From NCBI RefSeq assembly GCF_009870125.1, contig NC_046679.1:30752001-30816000 (forward strand): a stretch of 64,000 nucleotides of DNA. The letters run 5' to 3'. Position numbers and translations under genes: made by a program. The notes below the pieces were generated by a model. The model was not told the DNA's origin, made no database searches, and worked only from the letters and a program-made list of their open reading frames with translations. Shown in pieces: positions 12,721 through 24,046 of this stretch. Position 1 is the stretch's first letter. Each line of letters starts with the position of its first letter. The stretch is from Drosophila pseudoobscura. Lineage: Eukaryota; Arthropoda; Insecta; Diptera; Drosophilidae.

Positions 12721-13789
12721 GAGGGGGGAGACTCTTAGATGGGGATTTCCCCATGTGAAAAATGCAGTAAAAACCAAACAGAGCGAAACGAGGGCTAAAC
12801 AAAGGCCCCTCCAGAGCAGGAGGGAGCGTCGCATAATGCACTTTTGCTTTTTTTTTTTAATTTTTTTCCATTTGCTGAAATTTCCGGTTCTTTAATCCGT
12901 CAGATACGAGGCTTGGGCATGATTCGTATTCGGGTTTTTTTTTCAGAATTTATTTGTATTCCGAAAAGTTGAATGACTTTTCGCTTGGGTTTTGGGTCTC
13001 TTTTGCTCAGAAATTCATGACTGGAACCACGACTTCAATCAAATTGCAATTATCTTAAGCACGTGTTTGAAACGCCCGAGGGGGGTGCCCCGATTGAAGG
13101 GGGGAGGGGGCTTGGGGGCATTTCTGATCTACGATTCGTGACGCTTTTGATTTATTGTTTGAACCATTTTCACGCAGCCTGTGCATGACTCAGCTGTTGG
13201 TTCCACCATAATTCTGCAGATCTGTTTTTTAGGAGCTCCAGCGGAACCCTTTGTTTCGCTTGCGAGTATTTTTTGGGGGGGGGGACCATCCGCTGGGGCG
13301 GAGAGAGGCACTCTCTCTCTCTCTTTCGAAAACCTAATTAGTTTGGTTTGTTGATAACACAAAATAATGGCCTATATAGGCGAGAGTCTATAGGAATTAT
13401 AGATATATATGTTATGTATGGGTACTGCCTATGTTTTTGTGCCAGCAGGTAAACGGATTTCTTTTTTGAGCTGGGGTTCCGCTTTGCCTTTTAAGGTGAT
13501 TTATTTGCTGTTTTTGGATCCCCGCCGACACGAAAAAAAAGTCTGTTAAATTGTGGGACCCCTCGCATGTGCCTCGAATGGGGGATTAGTGCTGGGTTTT
13601 TGGGTTTTCGGGTTTTTGGCAACACAGAGCTTGAAAGTGAAAATATACAATAGATTTTGATTTGCCTCAACTGATATGCAGATTGAACATTCATTTGATG
13701 TGTTTTTGTGTTGCGAATCATTAAATATATGGTTTGATGGATGGAAAAGATAGGGAAAAGTCGTTTAACTGAATTAGGGAATGTTATTT

Positions 13790-14055
13790 ACTTATCGAAC
13801 ATGATATTTGATGGAACTATCGATAGATGTAGCTTTGAGATGGTGGCAAATAATAGGGAGAGATGAGATTTGCTTGAATAAAAGATATTTGAAATGATAT
13901 ATAATGGAAATGTCGATATTAAAAATCATATACGATAAAATTATCGATAGAAATTAATTACAGTTGTCCAAAGATAGACAGGAACGATTTTATCCCAATA
14001 AGGGATTTTTATTGATAAAAAGTAATGCAAATCGTAAAATGTATCGATTTTCTGT
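13790..14055. repeat. Cluster of CGATA motifs in AT-rich DNA
   Basis: TATCGA occurs at about 13794, ACTATCGATAG at 13819, GTCGATATT at 13913, ATACGATA and TTATCGATAG at 13931-13950, and TATCGATT at 14042. Several sit in similar contexts of the form GATATTTGATGGAA or GATATATAATGGAA, so part of the cluster may be decayed tandem copies. Confidence 0.5.
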
Positions 14056-14517
14056 ATAATACTTCGCATATTCCGCTTATTTCTGTGAGGAAATGGGAAC
14101 CAAACTCTACAATAATTTTCCATATTTTCTAGATGCCTTAGGCACACACATCCCCTATGCCACATGCCACTCATATGCATCCCTAATTCCCTATGCTGTG
14201 ACCATGTATAATATGTAATAATCCCCCTTATACAATGTAATCCCCCTTGCAATTATCCATTAAAACTGCAGCCTGACGCTGATTCGCTCTCGCCCCCTCT
14301 CTCTATCTGTCCCTTTCAATCTGTTGCACATTGGAATTATTATGAAATATCTGTATCTGTATCTATCATCTCTTATATTTTTTTTTGTTCTTTTTGCTGG
14401 AAAAACGAAAACATTTGCATATCCAAAAGGCAATAACAAATGCATTCCACATCAGTCGTGGGGGACTGGGGGACATTCTATCAATATCAATTCATATTCG
14501 ATGGGAGGTGGGGACTG

Positions 14518-14622
14518 TGGATGGATGGATGGATGGATGGATGGGATTCCGTATGCCAGTCAGCGATGAATGTAATCTCTGTGGAGAAGGGTGGAGGGGT
14601 GGAGGGGTGGAGGGGTGGAGGG
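14518..14622. repeat. (GGAT)n and (GGTGGAGG)n microsatellites
   Basis: A GGAT tetranucleotide tract (14518-14544) is followed at 14590-14622 by four copies of GGTGGAGG/GGGTGGAG. Confidence 0.85.
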
Positions 14623-14730
14623 TATGGCTATGAGTGAAAAAAAAGTGAAAATTATAATGAAATTCATTGGGGATTTCCCTCACGTACGAGAACAAAGTAC
14701 ATCAATCAAATTGAAATGCAACCATCATAC

Positions 14731-15047
14731 GCTCTCTCTCTCTCTCTCTCCAGCTTTTACTCTCCTCTCTCCCTCTCTCTCTCTTTCCATATCTCGTAAT
14801 GCATTTAACAATAATATTCATATACACATATACTCGTAATGCAATTCTCTGATTTGGTTTTTTTTCGCCTGCCCTGCTCTTGTGGCATAAATATTTTCCG
14901 GCTTGCTGCATTTCCAATTAGAGAGACTCTCCTGCCGCAGAATAAGCGAAAAATTGGACATCAATCAATGGAAAAACAAAATTTATGCAAAACCAAAGAG
15001 AGAGAGAGAGAGAGAGAGGGAGAGAAATCCAGAGAGAGAGTGAGAGG
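14731..15047. repeat. (CT)n tract and downstream (AG)n tract
   Basis: CT-rich DNA at 14731-14787 and AG-rich DNA at 14995-15047 are complementary simple repeats about 200 bp apart, so this strand could fold back on itself. Polypyrimidine DNA continues around 15150-15350. Confidence 0.8.
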
Positions 15048-17227
15048 CATGGAATGGCGGAATGTTGCTTCTACTAATTAGACACTTGTCATTCGTCGTA
15101 ATGTTGTAATAAATACCGTTACAATGTCATTACCGGCATTACCTTACCCCCCTCCCTCTCTCTCTTTTACTCTTTTCTCCCCTCCTGCCGCCCCTCCCCC
15201 CCTTCTTGAGTCTGACGACCACCACTCATCTTCTTCTTGGCGGCGGCTTTCGGTCTCTCTTGTCTGTCAATCGCTTGTTAGTTTTTTGTTGTACCTCTCC
15301 TTCCCTTCCTCCCATTCTCTCTCTCTCTCGCTCCTACCCCTCCCTCACCTCTTTTGACTTTATTTAAAACTTTGTTTTGCTTTACCGCTCAGAATTTTTA
15401 ATGAGCTTTCGTCTACCTCGTACTTTGCTTCTCTTCGCCGCCACAAAGCAAAAGCAAAGCCCTTTCCTTTCCTCTTGTTTCTGTTGTTGTTTTTTTTCCA
15501 GTTTTTCCCGCTGGTTATTTTCTTTTTTGCTTCTGAAATGTCATCTATTTTTTGAGGCTTGTTCTTTGTTTTTCTTTGGGTTTTTTCTCTCTGTCTTTTT
15601 GCGGGGTCATTGCTGAGTATTATGCTCCGGAGAGTGGACTGTACTGTGGACTACACGTACTCCCGTATTGAGAACGAGAACGGGGTCTCGGACATTCTCC
15701 TTTGAACCCGAAAAACAAAACTAAAGTCTTGAGGGGCTTAAAGTTCTTTGGGTCTGTGCCACTGGAAAGTTTTCTTATGGGAATACACAAGAATTTGCTA
15801 TACAAAAATGATTTAGGGAAAGACTTGACTCTTAGATTGTTTGCACACGAAAATACTTGAAAATCCTTCAGATATTTCCAGAACTAATGATCAAAATCCA
15901 ACTGCGAAATCATATTCCTATAGTCTCTAAAAAAAAATTAAAGAAATACTTTCAAAGCAGGAAATCTTCGAGGGCCTATAGAGATTGTTCAAATATACAT
16001 ATTCTTTAAAGAAAAGACACCTGTTAGTTTTCGCGACTTCTCCCTTTTTAGGGCTTATTTGTAGAAGGTACTGCTACCCCCATAGATCCCCCAACTCTTC
16101 GAGTTCTTCTAGATCTCACTGTTCTCCTACTCCTAGTCCCATAGGTCTCCCAAGTCTCAGAGTTCTGGAAACCAAGTTCCCTTTCAGTCTGGTCTGCCAG
16201 CCGTACTACACTACCATCGTTGTTCCACTAACCTATCCCACTTTTTTATTGGCTTTTCCCAAAAACAAACACCTCTCCCATTCCCCCTATCGCACCTCAT
16301 TCTCTAGATCATCATCGGATGGTTATGTGGATCCACAACAATGTCAGGGGCCTGCCTGTCTGTCTCTCTGGAAGAACAGAACAGAATGAAGACAAGACCA
16401 TAAATATCTTAACTGAAACACAATCGAGTGGTTAGAGAGTGGGGAGTGGTGAAGTGGCGGAGTGGGAGTGGGGTCTTATCTATAAGTAAATGTTGCCCAA
16501 CATAATTTACACACTCTTACAAACAGAGAGAGGAGGGAGAGGGAGAGGGACAGGTAGATAGGGCAGAAATGCAAACAGAATGCAGTTAAATCAACCTTTT
16601 TGCTTGACAAACAATTTTCAAGAGATGTTCGAGGGATAATTAACGTATACACTGAGAAAAAAAAGAAGGTGAAAATGGTATACAAATAAAGATCTTCCAA
16701 AACAGAATTCAGGCATTTTTGAGGATGTTTGCTGGGCTTTCCGATGGATATTTCTTTCGGACTACTTAGTAGCATATTTTTATTTATGGAATATTTAGGA
16801 ATAGTGCCATAAATATACCTTTAATAAGCGCTTAAGTGTATCAAAAGTTAGACGAAATTATACTTAAATGAGTTATGTTTCTCCCAGTGTACACATGTCC
16901 ATATTTGTCAGCGGCGTGGGCTCCAAATTAGGTGGAAATTAGGAGAGTGAAAGGGGAAGAGGCAGAGTCACAGATTCCTTGGGAAAATTTCGGCGTAATG
17001 GAGTGGCTTATTGACTCGCGTCACACATTTGAAGTATTTGTTGAAGTATTTCCTTGTATTTGTATTTGTATTTGTTTGGGTATTCAAAGGCCCCAAGCGG
17101 GGTGGGGTGGTGTGGGGCGTGCCGCATGTCATATTTGCAAAGAAAAATCAAGTGAAATCAAGTGAAAAACGTACTAAAAATAATCCCAAATGTAAAAGAG
17201 TGAAGCGAATCCTGTGTAACCGGTTCT

Positions 17228-17235
17228 TATAAATA
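17228..17235 (+). promoter_or_regulatory. Dys: TATA box of the short Dys isoform
   Basis: TATAAATA lies about 215 bp upstream of the start codon at 17449, with AG-rich DNA typical of fly 5' leaders after it. A start about 30 bp downstream, near 17260, is expected. No perfect initiator is seen there; TTCATTA at 17285 is a weak alternative. Confidence 0.5.
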
Positions 17236-17297
17236 GATAAACGACACAGAGAAGATCTGAGGAGCGCAGAGAACGCAGCCCCGTTCATTACGCAAGA

Positions 17298-17342
17298 ATG
17301 TGCCCTAAAACGATGCTGAAGGAAAACCTGAAATCTGCATAA
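17298..17342 (+). promoter_or_regulatory. Upstream ORF in the Dys short-isoform leader
   Basis: A 14-codon frame runs from ATG at 17298 to TAA at 17340-17342, between the TATA box and the main start. It would be read first by scanning ribosomes and could lower translation of the main frame (inference). A second ATG lies in the same frame at 17313. Confidence 0.5.
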
Positions 17343-17448
17343 AGAAAGATTAATTAACTCTAGCGAACATTCGAGCAAGAAAAAAATCAACCAAAGCAAC
17401 ATTCGAACACGAAACTCCAGCATCCACAGGAGGGAACACTATTTCAGG

Positions 17449-18306
17449 ATGCGACTGTTTCCAGGCAGCGGAACGGCAACAGCGACTGTTGGTGCTTCTG
17501 CGGCGATCAGTTCCAGCGATGAGGCGGGCGAAATTATTGAGAACTCTCACATCAGCAGAGGTGGCGGAGGGAGAGGGGGACCAGGGGGAGCCCTGATCTA
17601 CAGCAATGGAGAGACTGGCAAGTCAAGGTCATTGGAACGCTATGCTGGGGCCCCGCGCATCGAGCTCCTGCCCCCCTATGCCACGCCCACGGGCAGCACA
17701 CGACGCCGCCTGCTGGCACCCTTCCGTTCGATGAAGCGTCGCAGTCGCAGCAGCAGCAGCAGCGGGGATTCGCACATGATTGTCGTGAATCTTGGAGTCA
17801 CGGGAGCAGGAGGAGTAGGAGCCGCGGCAGCGGCAGGAGGAGTTCCAACCAAAAACAAAAACAAAACTACGACGGCCAAAGCCAGTTCGCAGAGCGGCGA
17901 CAGCGGCACGGGCGGCACCGAACTGGAACACGAACTCGAACCAGACGACGACGACGATGATGACGAAGACGAGGAGGAGGACGAAGAGGACGAGGAAGAG
18001 CTGGAGCAGCAGAGCAGCCAGTTGAGCCTCAGCTATTCGCATTTGAGCAGCAGCAGCGGTTGCGCCGACGAAGATCATACAGACGCAGCAGCAGATCATA
18101 CGGCAGCGGTCTCTGCCGTCGAACTTGTTGCCAACGAACGTCGACGCAACATGTTGTCGCTGTACTCGTCTTCGTCCGAGGAGCAGCTACACTGCCGTCT
18201 CGGCGATATTACACTGGTGGACGACACCTATTCGAATTACGATCCACAGAACGATGCGGAACGCATGTTCCTCCAGGTTGTGGGCATATTGCGCGATGAA
18301 AATGAG
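17449..18306 (+). CDS. Dys: Dystrophin, unique first coding exon of a short isoform (Dp117-like)
   Basis: This 858-nt exon encodes residues 1-286. ATG 17449 is the first in-frame ATG after an in-frame TGA at 17329. The exon ends in phase 0 at a GAG|GTTTGT donor, and the next acceptor (CACCAG|AAAATG at 24046/24047) is also phase 0, so the frame continues into the shared dystrophin exons. Residues about 1-160 are rich in Gly, Ala, Ser and Arg, residues about 164-184 form an Asp/Glu tract, and a Ser-rich stretch follows. I see no recognised domain. Fly Dys makes several isoforms from internal promoters; a short product starting just before the last spectrin repeat corresponds to Dp117 (known from the gene). 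The match of this particular exon to Dp117 is inference. Confidence 0.8.
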
Positions 18307-20065
18307 GTTTGTGTCTTGGCTAAAGGGTTTACACTGGTGGCTTGTAATATTAGGGTTACTTGACTGACGGCTTAGGGTATTTTCAACGAATTTTCATAGA
18401 ATTTTCTTTAATTTTGTATTCCCTTTTTAAATCTGATTCATTTTGTTTTTACAGAGTGATTTTAAATACAAAAAATACCAACATTTTTCCTGTTTCTCTC
18501 GTACTGGCTTTTCGCCCCCTTCTCTCTTTCCTCTTTCCTCTTTGCTCTCCCTCTGTTCCTGTCTCTTTGAGTTTCACTTGCAATTTCAATTAATTAATGA
18601 CGCTCCTGCAAAGGATTTCCATTTCCATTTCCGTTTCCGTTTCGCGCTTCAATGGAGTCCAAGGGGGCGGAAACACTCAAAGAGAGAGGCAGAGCCATGG
18701 ATGTGGGGCAAAAAAGAGAGCAACACAAAGAGGCTGAGTGGTATCCAAGGAGAGCGAGAGAGGGACGGAAATCTCTGTTTAGCTGGGGACCTCCCCCCAA
18801 CCCCTAGAAGGATCCTTTTCGCCAAGAACTAGGGACATTCCCGTTTCCGAAATCAATCCTTAACCCTTCAAACTGTCAATTAGAAATGAAAGCTTTCCAT
18901 CAGAAGCGCACACACACAGCGGCACAGCGCTTTTCCCCTAGAGGGGGCAGAAGGCAGAGGAGGCATGCCACAAAGGCTGCATTTTTAATAAGCAACGCAG
19001 ATGCCATAGAAAATATGGCGACAGCTTTTTCTTTATTTAACCAACTTTTCCCCCAGGGGGTGGTGGGGGTGTGGCCAGGAATTGTTATGGGGGCGTGAAA
19101 CGGGAAAGGAAAAAGGTATTGCATTTCACAGTGTTGCACTTTTTAAGTAGACGGACGCCTGCCAACAACTTTGGGGCAGGTAGGGGGCCTAAAGACCTTA
19201 CAAGGATTCCCTGCCTGCCCCACACACAGCGGCATGAATGTTGCATGGACTTTGCCTTCGTTGATTAAACTCTTCTTGCCGCTGCGTTTCTCCCAACGAC
19301 ATTTCTTCTCTCCCAAGGAGGCAGCTTTAAAAGTGCATTGCCCCCTGTTATCAGTGGCACCCACCGCCCACCGCCCACTGTACCACCCTCCCTCCCCCTC
19401 TCCCTCCTGCTGCCTTCCATAATGAGACTTCGATGGCAAACAGCTTTCTTGTCTCTTTGTTGCGGCGACGGCGGTGGCGACCACTTGGTTGGCTTTTTGC
19501 CTGCCACTAATTAAAGGAGCTGCTGCAACAGAGGCAGCTGGAAACGTGCGGCAGAGTGTGTTGCATATTTATTGTAAACATCAAATTATTGATTGCTGCC
19601 TCGATGCAATGGACGACGGCAAATTGGGAGCAGGCTCCAGTGGAGCCTTTGTGGCTGCTAATTAGAAAAAAATAAAGAGAAAATACGCACACAAAAGAAA
19701 CAGAGGAGAGTGGGGAGAGGAAGGAGCTGTGCTGCAGTACAGTGCAGGGGCAAATTATGTGTACGCCTCATTAGCACTGGAATATTACAAGAGGAGGGGT
19801 AGGCGATGAGGGGGTTGGTTGGGGGAAAAGGGCCAGCAATTAGGTGCAGGTGAAATGATAAAAGCAGTAAAAGGGAGGGGTAAAATTTTCAATTGCAAAA
19901 CAAGGGATCTGTAATGCCATTCAATAACCAAAAATATAGCAGCAACATTTTAGCAGATGAAATCAATTAGAGAACAGGGATGCAGGTATCAGAGAACTGC
20001 AAAAATCACATCTTTCTTGATTTGCTCAGCCTCGTTTCACTCAAAGCACCGCAAAATATTATTTA

Positions 20066-20147
20066 CCTCAGTTAACTGAGGGACCGTTTTACACGCATAC
20101 ATAAGCATATAAGCTGCGCTGCGACTGAGGACCGTTCCCTTTTACAC
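20066..20147. other. Perfect 16-bp palindrome and duplicated ACTGAG-GACCGTT-TTTACAC motif
   Basis: CCTCAGTTAACTGAGG (20066-20081) is a perfect inverted repeat. It overlaps the first of two copies of ACTGAG(G)GACCGTT..TTTACAC (20075-20094 and 20124-20147), the second carrying a 4-base insertion. A regulatory element is possible, but no factor is recognised. Confidence 0.4.
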
Positions 20148-21717
20148 ACACCAATGCCATCGAAAAAAGTTTCTGGCTGCCGACCGCACATGATTAAAAT
20201 CATACGAGCTGAGCATACGATCATTGTTGAGCCGAAGCCACAGCCACCCGAAACGCAACGAAACGAAAACGAGCAGCGCGGTCGCTAGACAGTGAGAGAG
20301 GGAGGCTTGAGTCATGTAAAATCAGCAGCGCTCGTACATATGTGCTCAAGCAAAGAGAACTTTATCGGGTGATTCTCATGCAGGAACGTTCTTGCAAGCG
20401 AAGCCAAGCTAAAGCCGTTGTCTGATAGGCATGAAAGATCTTTCCAGATTAGGAATTAAGCAAAACGGAGATCTTTGAGCTCTCATTTATAAATTATTTT
20501 AAATCGTTTACAATCCCCCGATAAAAGTGGAGTCCTAGAATATTGTTTCTATGGATCATTCAGGGATATCTAAAGGTAAACGTTATTTTTACATAAAGCC
20601 TCATGCATGGAGCAATTCTTAGAGTGTTTTTGAAGTGTTTTCGAAGAAAAACCCAAACAAACTAAATTAAGTTTTCCTCAGCCTTGAATTCATCTAAGCT
20701 CCGAAAAAAAAACAACTCAATTTCTAAGAAAATGTATGAGAATTTCCACCTGCCACACAGTTTTATTGGTAACCCGTGGCTCAAGACAACCCCCAATGAA
20801 AATCCCCTAAAAAGAAAAACAAGAAAATAGGATTTGCATCCAAAAGAAAAAAAAGCGAAGAGAAGAGAAGAAGAGTTGATGAAGAAAACAATGAAACAAT
20901 TGCCCCATCAGTGGACGTCACTTGGGAGAAGCCACAAAAACAAGAAGAGGGAAAACAGACAGAGAAGAAGAGAGGGTAAACAGACAGAGAGAAAGAGAGA
21001 CAGAGAGAGAGAGGGAAAACAGACAGAGAGAGAGGGAGAGAGACAGCAGACAGGACCCATGTGGGGGCTTGGCATTATGAGGCATAAACGCTGTCCCAAC
21101 AGCCAGAGGAGCTTGAAGGCAGCAGAAGGAGCAGCAGCGGGAGCCAGGAGACAGCAATGGGCAAGAGGAGTTAAAGGCTGGAAAAGCTAAAGGAAAAGTT
21201 GCAAATCAAAAACACAAACTTGAAGAAAACTAAATTAAAAAACTACACACAGAAGCATCACAGAAGGGAAAGCCAACTGCGGGGTGGAGAAAGGGAGAGA
21301 GAGGGAAAACTAAATGAAATAATAAAGTAAACGAAAGAACAGCAAGGAGTGGAAGGAGTGGCAGGAGTGGCAGGAGGAGCAGGGTATAGGGCTTGCAGGC
21401 GGTGGGGTGGGGCGTGGTTTGAGGGAAAAACTTTTGCCTTTTTGCCGAAGAAACGAGGAAAATGCATTTGTGCTTGTTGCATGCAAAATGCCACAGCAGA
21501 AGCAGAAGCAGAAGCAGAGCTCAGAGGCAGAGCCAATGAAAGTTTTCCCTCTTGTTGTTGTTGCTCGGTTTATGGAAATGGAAAATGCAGACACCAGACG
21601 GTGGGAAGGTGGGGCGGGGGATGCCAGACGGATGGAAGGCGGAATGGGGTGCGAAAGGTAAAAATTGAAAAGCGAAAATTTCCCAAGCACTGGGCAGGGA
21701 GTAGGGGGTAGGGGGGT

Positions 21718-21735
21718 GGGGGGGGGGGGGGGGGG
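21718..21735. repeat. Poly-G homopolymer, 18 bases
   Basis: An uninterrupted run of 18 G inside a G-rich stretch (21700-21735). The true length is uncertain in any assembly. Confidence 0.85.
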
Positions 21736-22080
21736 AGTGCCGATGGAAAATGGGCTAAATGAAACGTGTGCAACATCTGCTGGGCTCTCCTCTGTGCTCG
21801 ACTCCTGTTGCACGTCTCATGGATGCATGATGCTACTGGCTGCTCCTTGTGCTCCTCCTTTTACCAGTTTAAAGTTACAAAGCACCAAATTGGCACAGCG
21901 GAAAAAGTGCTGAAAGAAGAGAGCAAATGGGGGCCATGAGGGGAGTAGAGGGGGCTACCCCCAATAGGGCAAAGAGCATAAACGGTAACGCGAAAGCAGC
22001 AGCCTTTTTACTGCTAATGAAGATGCAACTGCGAGGCAGGAAGGCAGCATGGACAAAAAAATAACAGATTCCCGGAGGAG

Positions 22081-22273
22081 CGATAGAGAGAGAGAGAGAG
22101 GGAGCGAGTTTGATAGAGAGATAGGTAGAGAAATAGATGAATAGAGAGATACATATATAAATAGATAGATAGATAGATAGATAGATAGATGGATTAAGAG
22201 AGAGATAGATGGATAGATAGATGAATATATAGATAGATAGATAGACAGAGAGATAGATGGATGGATGGATAGT
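22081..22273. repeat. (GATA)n/(GA)n microsatellite
   Basis: Mixed GATA, GAGA and GGAT units fill about 190 bp. The longest pure block is about seven GATA units near 22160-22190. Confidence 0.9.
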
Positions 22274-23309
22274 CAGAGGAGGGAAAAGGCAGGAATTTCG
22301 ATGGAAATTCTTGGAATATCTGTGCCGGAATTTCCAAATAAATCAAAGAATCAATCAAGGCTTGAAAAGGCCGGAAAAGGGTCTTCAAAATTCGAATAAA
22401 AAACCATCAACGGCTAAAGGAAAACTTGCTAGTCAAATGGAAACGCGTTAAGCAGACCCTTGAGCAGGAAATCCATGTGGAACTGGGGAATAAATACGAG
22501 TATTTCCTAAGCAAAAGATCTCCCTACAAAGCACCATATCACCACTCCCCCTCCTTTTGGGCAATGAATCTGTTGTATTCTCTTCAAAGAAATTCATCTT
22601 TAGCTCACATTGGATCTTTCAGCATCTTTTCAAAACCATCTATTCAGAATCCTTTCTTCCAGCAGTGCTCCCATATCCTGCACAAAAGAGCTATCCCAGT
22701 GGCTCATCATTTACCAGCCCTAATTATATAAAATTAGCTTTTGTCACTTGTTTATTATGACTCCACTGCTACGCTCCAGCGGCATCCTTTTGGCTTAATT
22801 TTCTTGGCTCTTCCTTTGGTCATGTGCATAAAACTTAATTTGCCGCAAGACAATGGCAGGGAAAAAGGAAAAGGAAGAACCAGCAGCCAAGAAAATGCAT
22901 TTCATTTGCATGCACACACACAGGGACACAGGGACCTGCCCCAAAGGATATATGTATGTATGGACGTGACTGTGGATACTCTTCTGGGAGGCACAGCCTT
23001 CTCTGATCCTTCTTCTCCCTCCTCCTTGGCAGAACTTTAATTACGATTATGTCTGGGCAGGGGGGATGGGGGCTCCTGTTGCTGCTGTAACGGCTTATTA
23101 TGGGCCCCGTCAAGGGGATTATAATGTTGGCCAGAAGCAGGGCAAAGGCAGTTCTGGTTCTGGCTCTAATGCAAAGAACGAAGCAATTTACGGGGAGGTG
23201 TAAAGGATATACGGCTGATCCACGGACAAAAAGGGAGGAAAAGCAAATCTCTTTTGCAGTCATAATAAATACATTTTACGGGTTTTAAAAAGTTTTGCCA
23301 AGGAAACTT

Positions 23310-23570
23310 TCATTGAGAAAATTTATAAAAAAATTACAGCAAATATTTTATGCAATTTCTAAAGACTTTATATATTGGAAAGGATTGAAGATTTAGGATT
23401 AATTTTTTTTAAAGAATGAATATTTTTTACTACAAAAATTAATGGAAATTTATGAGGTTTTTATTTTATTGAGAAAAATTTACAGAATTTACAGCAAATA
23501 TTTCATGCATTTTTTATAGACCTAAAAGTTTGAAGATTAAAGATTGGTTTAGGAAATTTATGAGGATTTT
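23310..23570. repeat. Tandem duplication, two AT-rich copies about 157 bp apart
   Basis: Copies starting near 23314 and 23471 share GAGAAAATTTA, ATTACAGCAAATATTT, ATGCA, TAGAC/AAGAC, TTGAAGATT and a GATTGG/GATTAA tail in order. Confidence 0.7.
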
Positions 23571-24046
23571 ATTGTTATAATTATATTCAATCTTTCCATA
23601 CAAAATTGTTCCACTTTAGGAGGATTTTTTAGGGAATATTTTATGTTCATATTTATTACAGTTTTGGTAGAATTGTAATTTAAAAAGCCTTAAACACTAA
23701 ATATTACATTAATTTTTTGTATTATTTGCTCTAAAAATATGTAAAAATATTTAAGGAACGCTTTTATTGAGGCACATATGCCCTTTGCCTTTTGATTAAA
23801 TAAACCAAGTTTTGCCTTTAAAAATAAAAATAAAAAATAAGTCACAAAACGATGGCAATTTGCATAAGGAAATTAAAATAAATCTTAGATTATTTGTGTG
23901 CCATATAATGAAGGCTTTCCCCACAATCTGAATAATTCTCAACATACATTTGTAGGCACCCTTTAAACACCTCTACCTCCACAGATAATCTCTTTTATTA
24001 CGCAACTAATTCGTAAACCTTTTGTGCTCTTTCTTTCGTTCACCAG

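Larger units (their letters stand above)
1..17227. other. Noncoding DNA upstream of the short Dys promoter, probably a long Dys intron
   Basis: No open reading frame here has codon use, domain content or splice sites that suggest a gene. The longest frames come from simple repeats or from antisense of them. The shared Dys exons from 24047 start in phase 0 on the + strand, and long dystrophin isoforms must splice into them from further upstream, so this stretch is most simply intron of those isoforms (inference). It is rich in A/T runs, homopolymers, (GA)n, (CT)n, (GAC)n, (CAGA)n and (GGAT)n tracts, and several degenerate tandem duplications listed separately. An unrecognised noncoding RNA or small exon cannot be excluded. 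Confidence 0.6.
18307..24046 (+). other. Dys: Dys intron between the short-isoform exon and the shared exons
   Basis: The 5.7 kb between donor 18307 and acceptor 24046 shows no coding exon. It contains (GA)n and (CAGA)n tracts near 20960-21050, a poly-G run at 21718-21735, a GATA array at 22081-22273 and a tandem duplication at 23310-23570. A short region around 20060-20150 has a perfect palindrome and a repeated motif, listed separately. The last 700 bp before the acceptor are very AT-rich. Confidence 0.7.

Noticed and set aside
21310..21813. 167-codon proline-rich - strand frame
   Set aside because: The proline run is the complement of the poly-G tract, and the rest lacks any family feature.
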